This document shows positions 7,898 through 16,536 of a DNA stretch of 64,000 bases, piece by piece. The DNA comes from Saccharibacillus brassicae (GTDB taxonomy: Bacteria > Bacillota > Bacilli > Paenibacillales > Paenibacillaceae), in assembly GCF_006542275.1 (NCBI RefSeq), contig NZ_CP041217.1, positions 5,148,501-5,212,500 of the forward strand, given 5' to 3'. The notes under the pieces are model-generated. The model did no database searches. It was not told the origin of the DNA and saw only the letters and a program-made list of their open reading frames with translations. Position numbers and translations under genes: made by a program. Positions within the stretch are counted from its first letter, which is position 1. Each line of letters starts with the position of its first letter.

Positions 7898-10021
7898 TTA
7901 AGGTTGAACAAGGGAAGGAATCGCAATGGTGAATTTACCGGTACTTGTATCGATCGGTCCTACGGGTATTTCGGAAGGAGATAGAATAAGGAACGGACTG
8001 ACGGTAAGAATGACTCCTTCATCAGGGATAAAAGCATGATCTCCCAAAGTGATCATGAGGGATGTCGCGAAGTCCGGGGAATAGCTACTATTATATCCCG
8101 AAAACTCAAGCTTGCTTCCTACTCCAAAAGTATAGCTCGAATTTACCTCTTTTAACGCCTGTTCGAAATTTTGCATGGTTTGAGCAGTTCCAGCAGGTAA
8201 TTTAACTGCGGTGCCATAAGTAAAGGCTAAGGTAATGCCCTGTCCGGGCTTATAACTGGTGTCTTGTGGGACATACACGTCTGTAAGCATAGGTTGTCTC
8301 TGATCGATCGTAAAATACGTGGATGTTTTTTGACCGGCATAATCCATGATCGTCAGTTTGTAAGAGCCGTTTGCCGTGATTGGGCTGCCCAGCTTGTAAT
8401 TGGTTACCGGATAAGTGTATTCGTAAGGATGTCCTTGAATATATGAAATGTCTGTCTCGAGATTTCTCTCCAACATCACGCTTTTCAGATCTCCGTCTTT
8501 GGAATCCGGAGTCAAAGGGCGGGGCGAAAACAACTGGTTCTCTGGTTGAGCAATCGTAGGCACCGCATCCGTAAATACGGGAGCCGGATCCGTTACCGCA
8601 AAAGCTTCGGAAGAGACCGGCTGGCCGGTTTGCCCGGAAGCGTCGATCGGCGTCACTTCGAAGATGATTTTTTTGCCGGCGTCCGCGACCGTCAGGATAT
8701 ACAACGTACTGGTCGCCCCGCTGATCTCTACTTTCGAACCGTCGCTTTCTTGTCTGTACCATTTGTAGGTCGAGCCTTGTTCCCGGTCGAGATCGATATC
8801 CTGGAACGAGTAGCTGCCGTTAATCCGTTGGCCGACTTCAAAAGTGCCTTTGATCGTGACCTCGGTAGCGTTCGGCGCATGCACAACTGGTTCGGCCGGC
8901 AGCACGGTGAAGGAGGAACTTACCGCATAAGCCAGGCCGATTTTACCTGCAGCGTCGACAGGCGTCACTTCAAAAGCAATGCCGTGATCCGCGTCTTCCG
9001 CAACCAGCGTATAGGTCGGGCCGGCGCCGACTTCGGTGCGTTTGCCTTGGAGGTCTACGCGATACCATTTGAGCGACGTTCCTTGTTCTTTGTCCTGCTC
9101 GGCATCTTCGAACAGATATCCTCCGCTCAACTTTTCGCCGACTTTGAGCTTGCCGCTGATTTTCAAATGCGTCGCTTTGGGCGCGGCGTTCTCAGGCTCG
9201 GGAACCGGGGTCGGCTCCGGTACAGGGACCGGTGTTGGAGCCGGAGTCGGAACCGGCGTCGGGTCCGGGATATAGACCGGTATCGGGTCCGGTGTCGGAA
9301 CGGGCGTTGGAGCAGGTGTTGGTACAGGCGCGGGAGGAGGAGCAGGCGTTGGAGCAGGTACCGGAACCGGTGCGGGAACCGACGCTTGTTCTTGTTTGAC
9401 CGCATAAGTACGAATCGCGACCATAGCGGCTTCTTGACGCTGCGTGCGCACGGTAGGTTCGAACTTGGAACCGTTACCGACCATCAGGCCGGACTTGATC
9501 GCGCTGGCTACGTAACGAGCCGCCCAATCATGTATGGTATCGGCATCTTCGAATTGGCTCAGAGATGCAGCGTTGGCTTCCAAAGGCAGGTTGAGCGTCT
9601 TGACGATCACGATCGCGAGCTGCTCGCGCGTGAGAAGCTGCTTGGGGTTGAAGCGTCCGTCGCCGGTGCCGAGCATGATGCCGGCTTGCTGTACCGCTGC
9701 GATATAAGGCGCGCTCCAGGCGGTAGCGGGTACGTCTTTGAACCGGGTATCCGTATCTTCGTTCAGAGGCAGTTCCAACAGATTGACGATGATTTTTGCC
9801 ATTTCTTCCCGGGTGATCTGATCGCTCGGCCGGAAGTTTCCGTTCACGTCTCCGGCAAACAAGTTCAATAATTTGGCTTGGGTAATCGCATCCCGGGACC
9901 AGGTGGCCGCTTTGTCCAAATCTTTAAAAGCCGGTGCAGGCTCTGCCGCGAACGCGGTCAATGGGGAAGTCAGGCTCGTTGCGATTAGCAAAGAGGCTAT
10001 CATTTTTTTGCTGGAATTCAA
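7898..10021 (-). CDS. SLH-domain surface protein with Ig-like repeats
   Basis: Cell-wall-attached surface protein of 707 residues. It has a signal peptide (about 1-25, cut after AFAA) and three S-layer homology domains at about 31-75, 92-140 and 155-205 that bind pyruvylated secondary wall polymer. A Pro-Thr-Val-rich linker of PVPTP-type repeats (about 213-280) follows. Two homologous Ig-like repeats (about 283-375 and 385-478) share a KWYR block, and a C-terminal region of unknown fold completes it. The ribosome site is AAGGAGG. The C-terminal part probably faces outward and carries the specific function, which cannot be named. It is monocistronic. Confidence 0.88.
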   Translation of the reverse strand: MNSSKKMIASLLIATSLTSPLTAFAAEPAPAFKDLDKAATWSRDAITQAKLLNLFAGDVNGNFRPSDQITREEMAKIIVNLLELPLNEDTDTRFKDVPATAWSAPYIAAVQQAGIMLGTGDGRFNPKQLLTREQLAIVIVKTLNLPLEANAASLSQFEDADTIHDWAARYVASAIKSGLMVGNGSKFEPTVRTQRQEAAMVAIRTYAVKQEQASVPAPVPVPAPTPAPPPAPVPTPAPTPVPTPDPIPVYIPDPTPVPTPAPTPVPVPEPTPVPEPENAAPKATHLKISGKLKVGEKLSGGYLFEDAEQDKEQGTSLKWYRVDLQGKRTEVGAGPTYTLVAEDADHGIAFEVTPVDAAGKIGLAYAVSSSFTVLPAEPVVHAPNATEVTIKGTFEVGQRINGSYSFQDIDLDREQGSTYKWYRQESDGSKVEISGATSTLYILTVADAGKKIIFEVTPIDASGQTGQPVSSEAFAVTDPAPVFTDAVPTIAQPENQLFSPRPLTPDSKDGDLKSVMLERNLETDISYIQGHPYEYTYPVTNYKLGSPITANGSYKLTIMDYAGQKTSTYFTIDQRQPMLTDVYVPQDTSYKPGQGITLAFTYGTAVKLPAGTAQTMQNFEQALKEVNSSYTFGVGSKLEFSGYNSSYSPDFATSLMITLGDHAFIPDEGVILTVSPFLILSPSEIPVGPIDTSTGKFTIAIPSLVQP

Positions 10022-10117
10022 TCTCTGTTCCTCCTTAATTTTAAAACTACCCTTTTCTTATCGGTAGGCGGAAAAAGATTTTTTAGAGCAATAATATTTT
10101 TTTGAAGATAACATGTG

Positions 10118-10155
10118 AAAAAGCGCCGATCGGTATTCCCGATCCGGCGCTTTTT
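10118..10155 (-). terminator. Terminator downstream of hcp
   Basis: Hairpin with arms AAAAAGCGCCGATCGG and CGATCCGGCGCTTTTT just past the hcp stop codon. It is symmetrical enough to act on both strands. Confidence 0.8.
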
Positions 10156-10176
10156 GGGTGGGTTCTCTTTTCCCAG

Positions 10177-11886
10177 TCAAACTTCGAGAAATCTCTTCAT
10201 ATCGTCTTCGACGTTCGTAATTCCGCCGATTCCGAAGCTGTCGATTAGCACCTGCGCGACATTCGGAGACAGGAAAGCCGGCAGAGTCGGGCCGAGATGA
10301 ATGTTTCGGATCCCGAGATGCAGCAGAGCCAGCAGGACGATGACCGCTTTTTGCTCGTACCACGCGATGTTGTAGGAGATCGGCAGATCGTTGATATCGT
10401 CCAGGCCGAACGCTTCCTGAAGCTTCATCGCGATCACGACGAGCGAATAGGAATCGTTGCACTGTCCGGCGTCGAGCACGCGCGGAAGACCGGCAATCTC
10501 GCCGAGATCGAGCTTGTTGTATTTGTATTTGGCGCAGCCGGCGGTCAGGATGACCGTGTCCTGCGGCAGTTCGCGGGCGAAGTCCGTGTAATAATTGCGC
10601 GATTTCATCCGTCCGTCGCAGCCGGCCATGACGAAGAAACGCCGGATCTCGCCGCTCTTGACGGCTTCGACGACCCGATCGGCGACGCCGAGCACCGTAT
10701 GGTGCGCGAAGCCTCCCGTAATCTCGCCGGTCTCGATCTCTGTCGGCGGCGGGCAGGACCGGGCCTGTTCGATCAGCGCGGAATAGTCTTTCGGTGCGCC
10801 GTCCACTTCGTCTGAAATATGTGCCACGCCCGGGTAGCCGGTATGGCCGGTCGTGTACAACCGCCCGATATAGCTATCTTTGGGCGGCACGATGCAGTTG
10901 GTCGTCATCAGGATCGGGCCGTTGAACGATTTGAATTCTTGGGTCTGCTTCCACCAGGCGCTGCCGTAATTGCCGTAGAAATGCTCATACCGCTTGAACG
11001 CCGGATAGTAGTGGGCCGGAAGCATCTCGCTGTGGGTGTAGACGTCAATGCCCTGACCTTCGGTCTGAATCAACAGTTCCTCCAGGTCTTTGAGATCGTG
11101 GCCGCTGATCAGGATGCCCGGCCGGCTGCCCGTTCCGATCTTGACCTTCGTGATCTCGGGATGGCCGTAGGCGCCGGTGTTGGCTTTGTCGAGCATCGCC
11201 ATCGCGTCAACGCCGTATTTGCCGGCTTCGAGATTGAGCGCGACGAGGTCGGCGGCTTCCAGCGTATCGTCGAGCGTCGCGGCCAGCGCCCGGCGAACGA
11301 ACGCGTCAAGCGCCGGATCGATCTCGCCCAGCTGGCCGGCATGGTAGCTGTAGGCGGCCATGCCTTTGAGTCCGTAGGTCAGCAGTTCGCGCAGCGAACG
11401 AATGTCTTCGTTTGCCGTGCGCAGCACGCCGACCGTCCACGCTTTGCCGTCGAAGCCGTGCTCGTCGGCTGTCCATACGGCGGCGTCGGGCAGAGAAGCG
11501 GAAGCATGGGGGAACAGGGAGCCGCGCAGTGCCCGGACTTCGTCCCGCAGTTTCAGCGCTTCGCTATTTTTGCATACAAAATAGTCCCGGTCGAAGTTGG
11601 CGTTCGTAATGGTCGCAAACAGCGAATCCATGATGAACAGTGACACCCGGCGCTCCAGTTCGGTCGGCAGATCGAGATCCAGGCTGAGAAACGAGAGGCC
11701 TTTGAGCGTGTAGATCAGCAGATCCATCAGATTGGCGACGTCATGCGGCTTGCCGCATACGCCGACGACGGTGCAGCCCGTTCCTTGGGACGCTTCCTGG
11801 CATTGAAAACAAAACATGGACGGCGGGGCGATCTCCGATGCGGCAGGCTCTGCGATCAAGCGCGCCGGGCGGGGGTGGATGGTCAT
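10177..11886 (-). CDS. hcp: Hybrid cluster protein / hydroxylamine reductase
   Basis: Cytoplasmic hybrid Fe-S cluster enzyme of 569 residues, known in other bacteria to act as an NO reductase and hydroxylamine reductase in nitrosative-stress protection. The N-terminal cysteines 26, 29, 38 and 44 have C-x2-C-x8-C-x5-C spacing, typical of the [4Fe-4S] class. Later segments GQCNDSYS and [10 protein letters not shown] supply likely hybrid-cluster ligands. The start at 11886 has a GGAGGAA site and gives a 23-residue extension before the usual MFCFQC opening. The alternative ATG at 11817 lacks a good site. No NADH-dependent Hcr partner lies nearby. An Fnr-type promoter precedes it. Confidence 0.93.
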   Translation of the reverse strand: MTIHPRPARLIAEPAASEIAPPSMFCFQCQEASQGTGCTVVGVCGKPHDVANLMDLLIYTLKGLSFLSLDLDLPTELERRVSLFIMDSLFATITNANFDRDYFVCKNSEALKLRDEVRALRGSLFPHASASLPDAAVWTADEHGFDGKAWTVGVLRTANEDIRSLRELLTYGLKGMAAYSYHAGQLGEIDPALDAFVRRALAATLDDTLEAADLVALNLEAGKYGVDAMAMLDKANTGAYGHPEITKVKIGTGSRPGILISGHDLKDLEELLIQTEGQGIDVYTHSEMLPAHYYPAFKRYEHFYGNYGSAWWKQTQEFKSFNGPILMTTNCIVPPKDSYIGRLYTTGHTGYPGVAHISDEVDGAPKDYSALIEQARSCPPPTEIETGEITGGFAHHTVLGVADRVVEAVKSGEIRRFFVMAGCDGRMKSRNYYTDFARELPQDTVILTAGCAKYKYNKLDLGEIAGLPRVLDAGQCNDSYSLVVIAMKLQEAFGLDDINDLPISYNIAWYEQKAVIVLLALLHLGIRNIHLGPTLPAFLSPNVAQVLIDSFGIGGITNVEDDMKRFLEV

Positions 11887-11955
11887 AAGATGAAATTCCT
11901 CCGATTCGTATGGAAATGACGGGATGTGTGCGCGTATCCGTAAGCCTATGTGTTC

Positions 11956-11997
11956 ATTGTAAAAGGTTAAACAGATAAGCTTGTGATTCCGCGCACA
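11956..11997 (-). promoter_or_regulatory. Fnr-type promoter of hcp
   Basis: On the minus strand, TGTGATTCCGCGCACA (11982-11997) matches the TGTGA-N6-TCACA Fnr/Crp site at 9 of 10 defined bases. A -10 element TACAAT lies at 11956-11961, and the two centres are 31 bases apart. That places the box near -41 from the expected start site, the class II activator position. Confidence 0.7.
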
Positions 11998-12066
11998 ACA
12001 AACCCGGCGACTTTGTGAGCGGAGAGAGGAGAGGAGAAAGCCTAAAAAGAGAGTAAGATTATAAAA

Positions 12067-12096
12067 AATATTTAATGTAATGAAAAATTCACAATA
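12067..12096 (+). repeat. AT-rich 30-base direct repeat, copy 2
   Basis: Matches 7801-7830 at 28 of 30 positions and is likewise followed within 20 bases by ACCAGAAAAA, but without the returning arm that makes a terminator in the first copy. The two copies bracket the SLH and hcp genes. Confidence 0.7.
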
Positions 12097-12222
12097 ATAA
12101 AACCAAAATCAAAACCAGAAAAAATTAAAAAGAAAACCGCGTGCCAACTAATCCGTCCGACGCAGCGTCTACCTCCACAAGGAACAAACCTCATTCCTAT
12201 TCAAAAGAACAGGCGGTGAAGC

Positions 12223-13005
12223 ATGGGCAGCAGATACGAAGCGGTACGAGAATTGGAGCCGATCATCCGGCAGGTGATCGAGAAGCTTGAACCGGATAAA
12301 GGTCCGGATGAGCAAGAGCGGAGGGATGCGGCGGCAAATACGCTTGCTTCATTGGACCGCCGGGAACTATGGGTGATCGAGACAGTACGGGAGATCGGTT
12401 TCAGCGGACGCGGCTGCCGAACCGTGCATACCGGCGAGCCGGGTGGGTTTACGCTGGAATTTTTTGCCGTGCCGATCGAAGAGAGCGTCGACGAGCTGCT
12501 GAAGCGATACGCGGAGCTGCTCGAATATCAAACGGAGAAGCAATTCATTACCCGTTTGACCCGCTATCGCGGGGTGTCGGCCGAGCTGGAAGAAGGACTC
12601 CGGCTGCTGACAGAACTGCATCACGACAAAGATGACAAAGCCTCCGGGCCCTGGCCGGAACCGGCGTCATTGGAGCCGGACCCGACCATGCCGACGGAGA
12701 TTGTCCTGTTGGGAATCTTCGATGATTTTCCTTCGGCGTACGCGCTTCGTGAGGATCTGGTACGGCAGCTTCCGGAATTGCAGTTGAAGTTTGACCGATG
12801 GTTGGGAGGGTTGAATTACGTCAGCCCGCTGCACCAGCTGTACGAAGAGTATTCGGAAGAAGGCGAGTTGATGGACCGTGCTTACCGCGCGCAGTACGGT
12901 GCCTCCCATTTCGTCGATTGGCTGAATGCCCGGTACGGACAGTATGTGGGCCGGGAAGTTCCGGTTCCGGCAAATAAGGCAGGGCTTACCGTACTGAATT
13001 TTTGA
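12223..13005 (+). CDS. Uncharacterised protein, first of a related pair
   Basis: A 260-residue acidic protein, predicted soluble, with no family that I recognise. A helical first half is followed by a second half with the segment HFVDWLNARYG and then GREVPVP near the C-terminus. The same pattern, FVDWIN followed by GRPLP, occurs at the end of the next gene, so the two are probably distant paralogues. The genes are 19 bases apart and likely co-transcribed. The ribosome site is weak (GGCGGTG). Confidence 0.65.
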   Translation: MGSRYEAVRELEPIIRQVIEKLEPDKGPDEQERRDAAANTLASLDRRELWVIETVREIGFSGRGCRTVHTGEPGGFTLEFFAVPIEESVDELLKRYAELLEYQTEKQFITRLTRYRGVSAELEEGLRLLTELHHDKDDKASGPWPEPASLEPDPTMPTEIVLLGIFDDFPSAYALREDLVRQLPELQLKFDRWLGGLNYVSPLHQLYEEYSEEGELMDRAYRAQYGASHFVDWLNARYGQYVGREVPVPANKAGLTVLNF

Positions 13006-13024
13006 AAAAGAAGAGGAGCGAGGC

Positions 13025-13852
13025 ATGACGTTATATCAAAAACTGCTGAACATACAGGCAGAACTGAGCGAGGTCGCGGCATGGGCGGATTTTTATCAAG
13101 CGCAGCCGCATGAAGGAAACCGGGATGCAGCCCGTCAAGCTTACCGGGATTTCGCGAGTTGGCTGGAACGCTTCACGCGGCCGCAGCTCATTCTGATCTA
13201 CGCCTGCGCACAAATCGGAGATACCGGTATGGGCAAAAGATTCGACAGTGAAGCGACCGGCCATTACAATTCTTCTCCGTACCCGCTCCCTTTATACGAA
13301 TCGGCAGAACGGCTGCTTGAACGCTACGCGGCATTCAACGCTTTTTGGAGCCGGGACAAGCTCTCCCGATACTTGTGCCGCTGTACGTCAGACGGGAAAC
13401 CGTTCGAATTCGGCATGAGTATCTTGCAAAAAGCGCCCAATCGAACGTCCGGGTCGGCCGCGCCGCTGTTCGACAGGGAGCCCGATCCGGTGCGGCAGGC
13501 GCTGGAAGCCGAAGAACCGCCTGAATTCACAACCTCTTCTACGCTGATCGTAAGCATGGACAATAGCGACTGCCTCTATACGTATTATGAATTCAGGGAA
13601 GACGCGGCTTTGTGCATCGAATGGCTGCACACCCGCTTTTACGACTGGATGTACGGGCAAAAAGGAATTCATCCGTTTCGCTGGCATCACGAGCATCTGC
13701 ACAAAGGCAGGCGAACGTTCGAAGGATGGGGATATATTCAGGGTCCCGACGACTTCGTCGATTGGATTAACACTTTCGTATACCTGGAACCGGTAGGACG
13801 GCCGCTGCCGATCTGTCCGCTTGTGCCGCCGATTGCGAAGCTTTCTTTTTGA
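13025..13852 (+). CDS. Uncharacterised protein, second of a related pair
   Basis: A 275-residue soluble protein of unknown function, rich in aromatic residues (many Trp and Tyr). Its end, DDFVDWINTFVYLEP followed by GRPLP, parallels the C-terminal pattern of the preceding gene product. A well-placed GAGGAG precedes the ATG. It forms a two-gene unit with its neighbour, closed by the terminator at 13900-13958. Conserved Cys, His and Trp residues are scattered without an obvious metal or catalytic motif. Confidence 0.65.
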   Translation: MTLYQKLLNIQAELSEVAAWADFYQAQPHEGNRDAARQAYRDFASWLERFTRPQLILIYACAQIGDTGMGKRFDSEATGHYNSSPYPLPLYESAERLLERYAAFNAFWSRDKLSRYLCRCTSDGKPFEFGMSILQKAPNRTSGSAAPLFDREPDPVRQALEAEEPPEFTTSSTLIVSMDNSDCLYTYYEFREDAALCIEWLHTRFYDWMYGQKGIHPFRWHHEHLHKGRRTFEGWGYIQGPDDFVDWINTFVYLEPVGRPLPICPLVPPIAKLSF

Positions 13853-13899
13853 CTATTCGATCGGCATAGGGGACACTCGGTACATCAAGGGACATACGG

Positions 13900-13958
13900 A
13901 AAAAGAGCGCCGCAGCGCGTCGTCAGTGACGACAAACGCTGGGACGCTCTTTCTTTTT
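13900..13958. terminator. Bidirectional terminator
   Basis: Interrupted hairpin with outer arms AAAAAGAGCG and CGCTCTTTCTTTTT and an inner CGCAGCG/CGCTG pairing. It sits between the convergent unknown gene and the MFS gene. Confidence 0.75.
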
Positions 13959-13966
13959 AAACACGT

Positions 13967-15466
13967 TCAAGAGCCGGTTCGTTCGCGCGACTTCGCCCGG
14001 GCTCCGATCACGGCCACGATCAGGGCCGCTGCGGCGAGGAACGCCGCGATGCTGGCCACGACGACGACGAACGAAACATCGAACGCGGATCGTCCCGCTT
14101 CCCGCAGCGCTGCCGCCGATGCCGCCGGCAGGCTGTCCGCGGCCAGCAGCGCTTCGTCCAGGCTGTCCCTGACGTTGGCCGGGACATTCAGCCCTGCCGG
14201 AATCCGCATGGACAGCGTGTAGAGCAGCGCCGACAGACTGCCGATAATGGCAATGCCGGACGCCCCGCCCATCTCGTAGGCGACTTCTTCGATCGAAGCG
14301 GCCATGCCCGCTTTGTGGGGCGGCGCTTCGTTCATGATCGAATGCGAAGCCGCCGTCATGCCCGCGCCGAGACCGGCGCCGAGCAGCAGCAGTCCCGCAA
14401 TTTGCAAGGCGGGCTCTCCGTCGAAGCGCCAGGCGTAGAGACCCGTACCGAGAGCGGCGGCGAACAGGGCGAACACCTTGAGCCGGATCGGATCTGCCCG
14501 GTGCAGCCGCATGCCGGCGAACAGGCCCGCAACGACTGCGGCCAGCGGAATGCTGACCGTGAACCAGCCCGCCTGCAGCGGGCTCAGGTTCTCGACGAGC
14601 TGAAGCCGCTGCGTCACAAGATATTGCAGGCCCATCTGGCCGAACATGCCGACGAACGCCACGATAAAGCCGGCGGCAAAGCGCGGAATCTTGAACAGCG
14701 ACAGGTCGATCAGCGGGTCTGCGCTGCGGATCTGCCGGCGGACAAACAAGGCCAAAGCGACTAGTCCCAGCGCGGCGCCTGCCGCGGCAAGCGCCGGAGA
14801 ACCGTCTCGCCGGGCAAATTCCTTGATCGCGTAGATCAGGGCGACCATCGCGACCATGATCTGGACCGACCCGAACAGGTCCCACTTTTTCCCCGGATCG
14901 CCTTGATGTCGGGGCACGATCCACAAGGTCAACAGCAGGGCGGCCAGCGCGATCGGCAGATTGATCAGGAAGACCGAGCCCCAATGGAAATGGGCCAGCA
15001 GCAGCCCGCCGACGATCGGGCCGAGCCCGGCTCCCCCGGAAGCGATCGCGCCCCAGACGCCGATCGCAAGTCCCCGTTCCCGTTCGTCGGTGAACGTGAC
15101 GCGAATGATCGACAGCGTGGCTGGCATCATCATGGAAGCGCCGACAGCCAGCAGTACGCGCGAAGCGATCAGCACGGCGGGAACCGGCGAGAACGCGGCC
15201 GTAAGCGAAGCTGCGAGAAACACGAGCAGGCCGAGCGTGAAAATGCGGCGGTATCCGAGTCGGTCGCCAAGCGTGCCCATCGCGGGCAGCAGTCCCGCCA
15301 TGACGAGCGAATACCCGTTCAGGATCCACAGTTTCTCCGAAGCGGACGCCCCGAGGTCGCGAGTCAGGATCGGCAGCGCCGTGTACAGAATCGTCATATC
15401 CATCACGATCAGCAGCAGCGCGCTTGAGACGATCGCAAGAATAATCCAGCGTTTGAAAGCAGTCAT
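13967..15466 (-). CDS. MFS drug efflux transporter, DHA2 family (14 TM)
   Basis: Proton-driven inner-membrane exporter of 499 residues with about 14 hydrophobic segments. It has the DHA2-type acidic residue in the first helix (LLIVMDMTILYTALP), motif A (GTLGDRLGYRRIF) and a motif C-like GAIASGGAGLGPIVGG, as in the QacA/SmvA lineage for cationic drugs. It is divergent from a MerR-family regulator with a BmrR-type effector domain, and its own promoter carries the 19-base spacer and dyad that such activators use. Induction by a bulky cationic or lipophilic drug is the likely logic; the true substrate is unknown. Confidence 0.9.
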   Translation of the reverse strand: MTAFKRWIILAIVSSALLLIVMDMTILYTALPILTRDLGASASEKLWILNGYSLVMAGLLPAMGTLGDRLGYRRIFTLGLLVFLAASLTAAFSPVPAVLIASRVLLAVGASMMMPATLSIIRVTFTDERERGLAIGVWGAIASGGAGLGPIVGGLLLAHFHWGSVFLINLPIALAALLLTLWIVPRHQGDPGKKWDLFGSVQIMVAMVALIYAIKEFARRDGSPALAAAGAALGLVALALFVRRQIRSADPLIDLSLFKIPRFAAGFIVAFVGMFGQMGLQYLVTQRLQLVENLSPLQAGWFTVSIPLAAVVAGLFAGMRLHRADPIRLKVFALFAAALGTGLYAWRFDGEPALQIAGLLLLGAGLGAGMTAASHSIMNEAPPHKAGMAASIEEVAYEMGGASGIAIIGSLSALLYTLSMRIPAGLNVPANVRDSLDEALLAADSLPAASAAALREAGRSAFDVSFVVVVASIAAFLAAAALIVAVIGARAKSRERTGS

Positions 15467-15516
15467 GTCTATCCTCCGTATCCAACCGATTTGAATCCGT
15501 TTCGATTCACTCTTGC

Positions 15517-15547
15517 AGCATAAAGTATCGGGTTACCCTATAGTCAA
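15517..15547 (-). promoter_or_regulatory. MerR-type promoter/operator of the MFS pump
   Basis: On the minus strand, -35 TTGACT (15542-15547) and -10 TATGCT (15517-15522) are 19 bases apart, the over-long spacer diagnostic of MerR-activated promoters. A dyad at 15524-15544, with GGGTTACCC at its core and 8 of 10 matching arm positions, fills the spacer. Confidence 0.8.
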
Positions 15548-15636
15548 TCTTCTTTTTGACGGCTACAATAAAGAGAATACAGGCACGGGTCAAGCAGCAA
15601 CTCGAACCGACCGGATGCCGAAGAGGAGGCCGACCG

Positions 15637-16476
15637 ATGCCGGAATCGCACGAACCTTATCTGACGACCGGCGAATTCGCCGAGATCTGCGGGGTAAGCA
15701 AACATACGCTGTTTCATTACGACGAAATCGGGCTGCTGCAGCCGGAGTTCGTGAACGACAAAGGCTATCGATTTTATTCCGTGCACCAGACGTACGCGTT
15801 CGACATCATCAACGTGCTCAAGCAGACAGGAACGCCGTTGAAAGAAATCGGAACTTTTTTGCAAAACCGGAACAAGGACGCGTTGATCGGGTTAGTCCGT
15901 CAAAAGCTCGGGGATCTGGAAAAGGAACGGCGTAAAATCGAGTGGATGCAGCATTTTCTGGTCGATACGCTGACGATGGCGCAGCAGGCTTCGGACGGTC
16001 TGGAACACGGAATCCGGATCGAGGAGTGCGGGGAAGAGACGCTTGTCGGCGTCGAGATTCGTCCGGAAGGCGGGGACAAAGAGTTTATCCGCAAACTCGG
16101 CCAGCACCGGAAAGTCTGCGAGGAGCGGCAGATCGACTGCCAATCCGCGATCTGGAGCATCATCGGGCAGGAACGCTTCGCTGCGGGGCAGTATTACCCG
16201 GATTATACCGGCAACAAGCTGGCGAACCCCAATGCCGACGCGGACGTGCGGATCAAGCCGGCCGGCCTCTACGCGGCGGCGAATCATTGGGGTTCCTACG
16301 AGACGATGCCGGATACGTACGCCCGGATGAACGCTTTTATCGAAGAGCAGGGTTACGCCGTGAACGGAGATACGTATTCTGTTGATCTACTCAGCTACCT
16401 GGCCGAGCCGGATCCGTCCGATTATGTCATCCGCGTATGGATCGAAGTAACGCCAAAAAAGCCAAAGCCCGCATGA
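15637..16476 (+). CDS. MerR-family activator with GyrI-like effector domain
   Basis: A 279-residue regulator. The MerR winged helix-turn-helix at about 8-75 ([20 protein letters not shown]) is followed by a coiled coil around 85-115 ([15 protein letters not shown]) and a C-terminal GyrI/BmrR-type multidrug-binding fold. The ATG at 15637 follows AGAGGAGG; the frame is open from 15556 but the upstream residues are not MerR-like. It is divergent from the MFS pump and probably bends the 19-base-spaced promoter into an active shape when ligand binds. Confidence 0.88.
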   Translation: MPESHEPYLTTGEFAEICGVSKHTLFHYDEIGLLQPEFVNDKGYRFYSVHQTYAFDIINVLKQTGTPLKEIGTFLQNRNKDALIGLVRQKLGDLEKERRKIEWMQHFLVDTLTMAQQASDGLEHGIRIEECGEETLVGVEIRPEGGDKEFIRKLGQHRKVCEERQIDCQSAIWSIIGQERFAAGQYYPDYTGNKLANPNADADVRIKPAGLYAAANHWGSYETMPDTYARMNAFIEEQGYAVNGDTYSVDLLSYLAEPDPSDYVIRVWIEVTPKKPKPA

Positions 16477-16536
16477 ATGGGGCTTTGGCTTTGGTTTTGA
16501 ATCAGTGAATGTGACAAGCGATCCGATCGGCCGCGT

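Larger units (their letters stand above)
11887..12222. other. Gap holding the hcp promoter and an AT-rich stretch
   Basis: This 336-base gap between divergent genes contains the hcp ribosome site and Fnr-type promoter (11956-11997). It also holds a very A/T-rich stretch at about 12045-12140 with the second copy of the 30-base repeat, and a CG-rich tail leading into the next gene. No further gene is seen. Confidence 0.6.

Noticed and set aside
9180-9380. Tandem-repeat tract in the SLH gene considered as a mobile or regulatory repeat
   Set aside because: It is in frame and encodes the Pro-Thr-Val linker typical of wall-anchored proteins.
13923-15485. 520-codon alternative frame on the same strand as the DHA2 pump
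   Set aside because: An Arg/Asp-rich shadow frame; the other frame gives a textbook 14-helix transporter.
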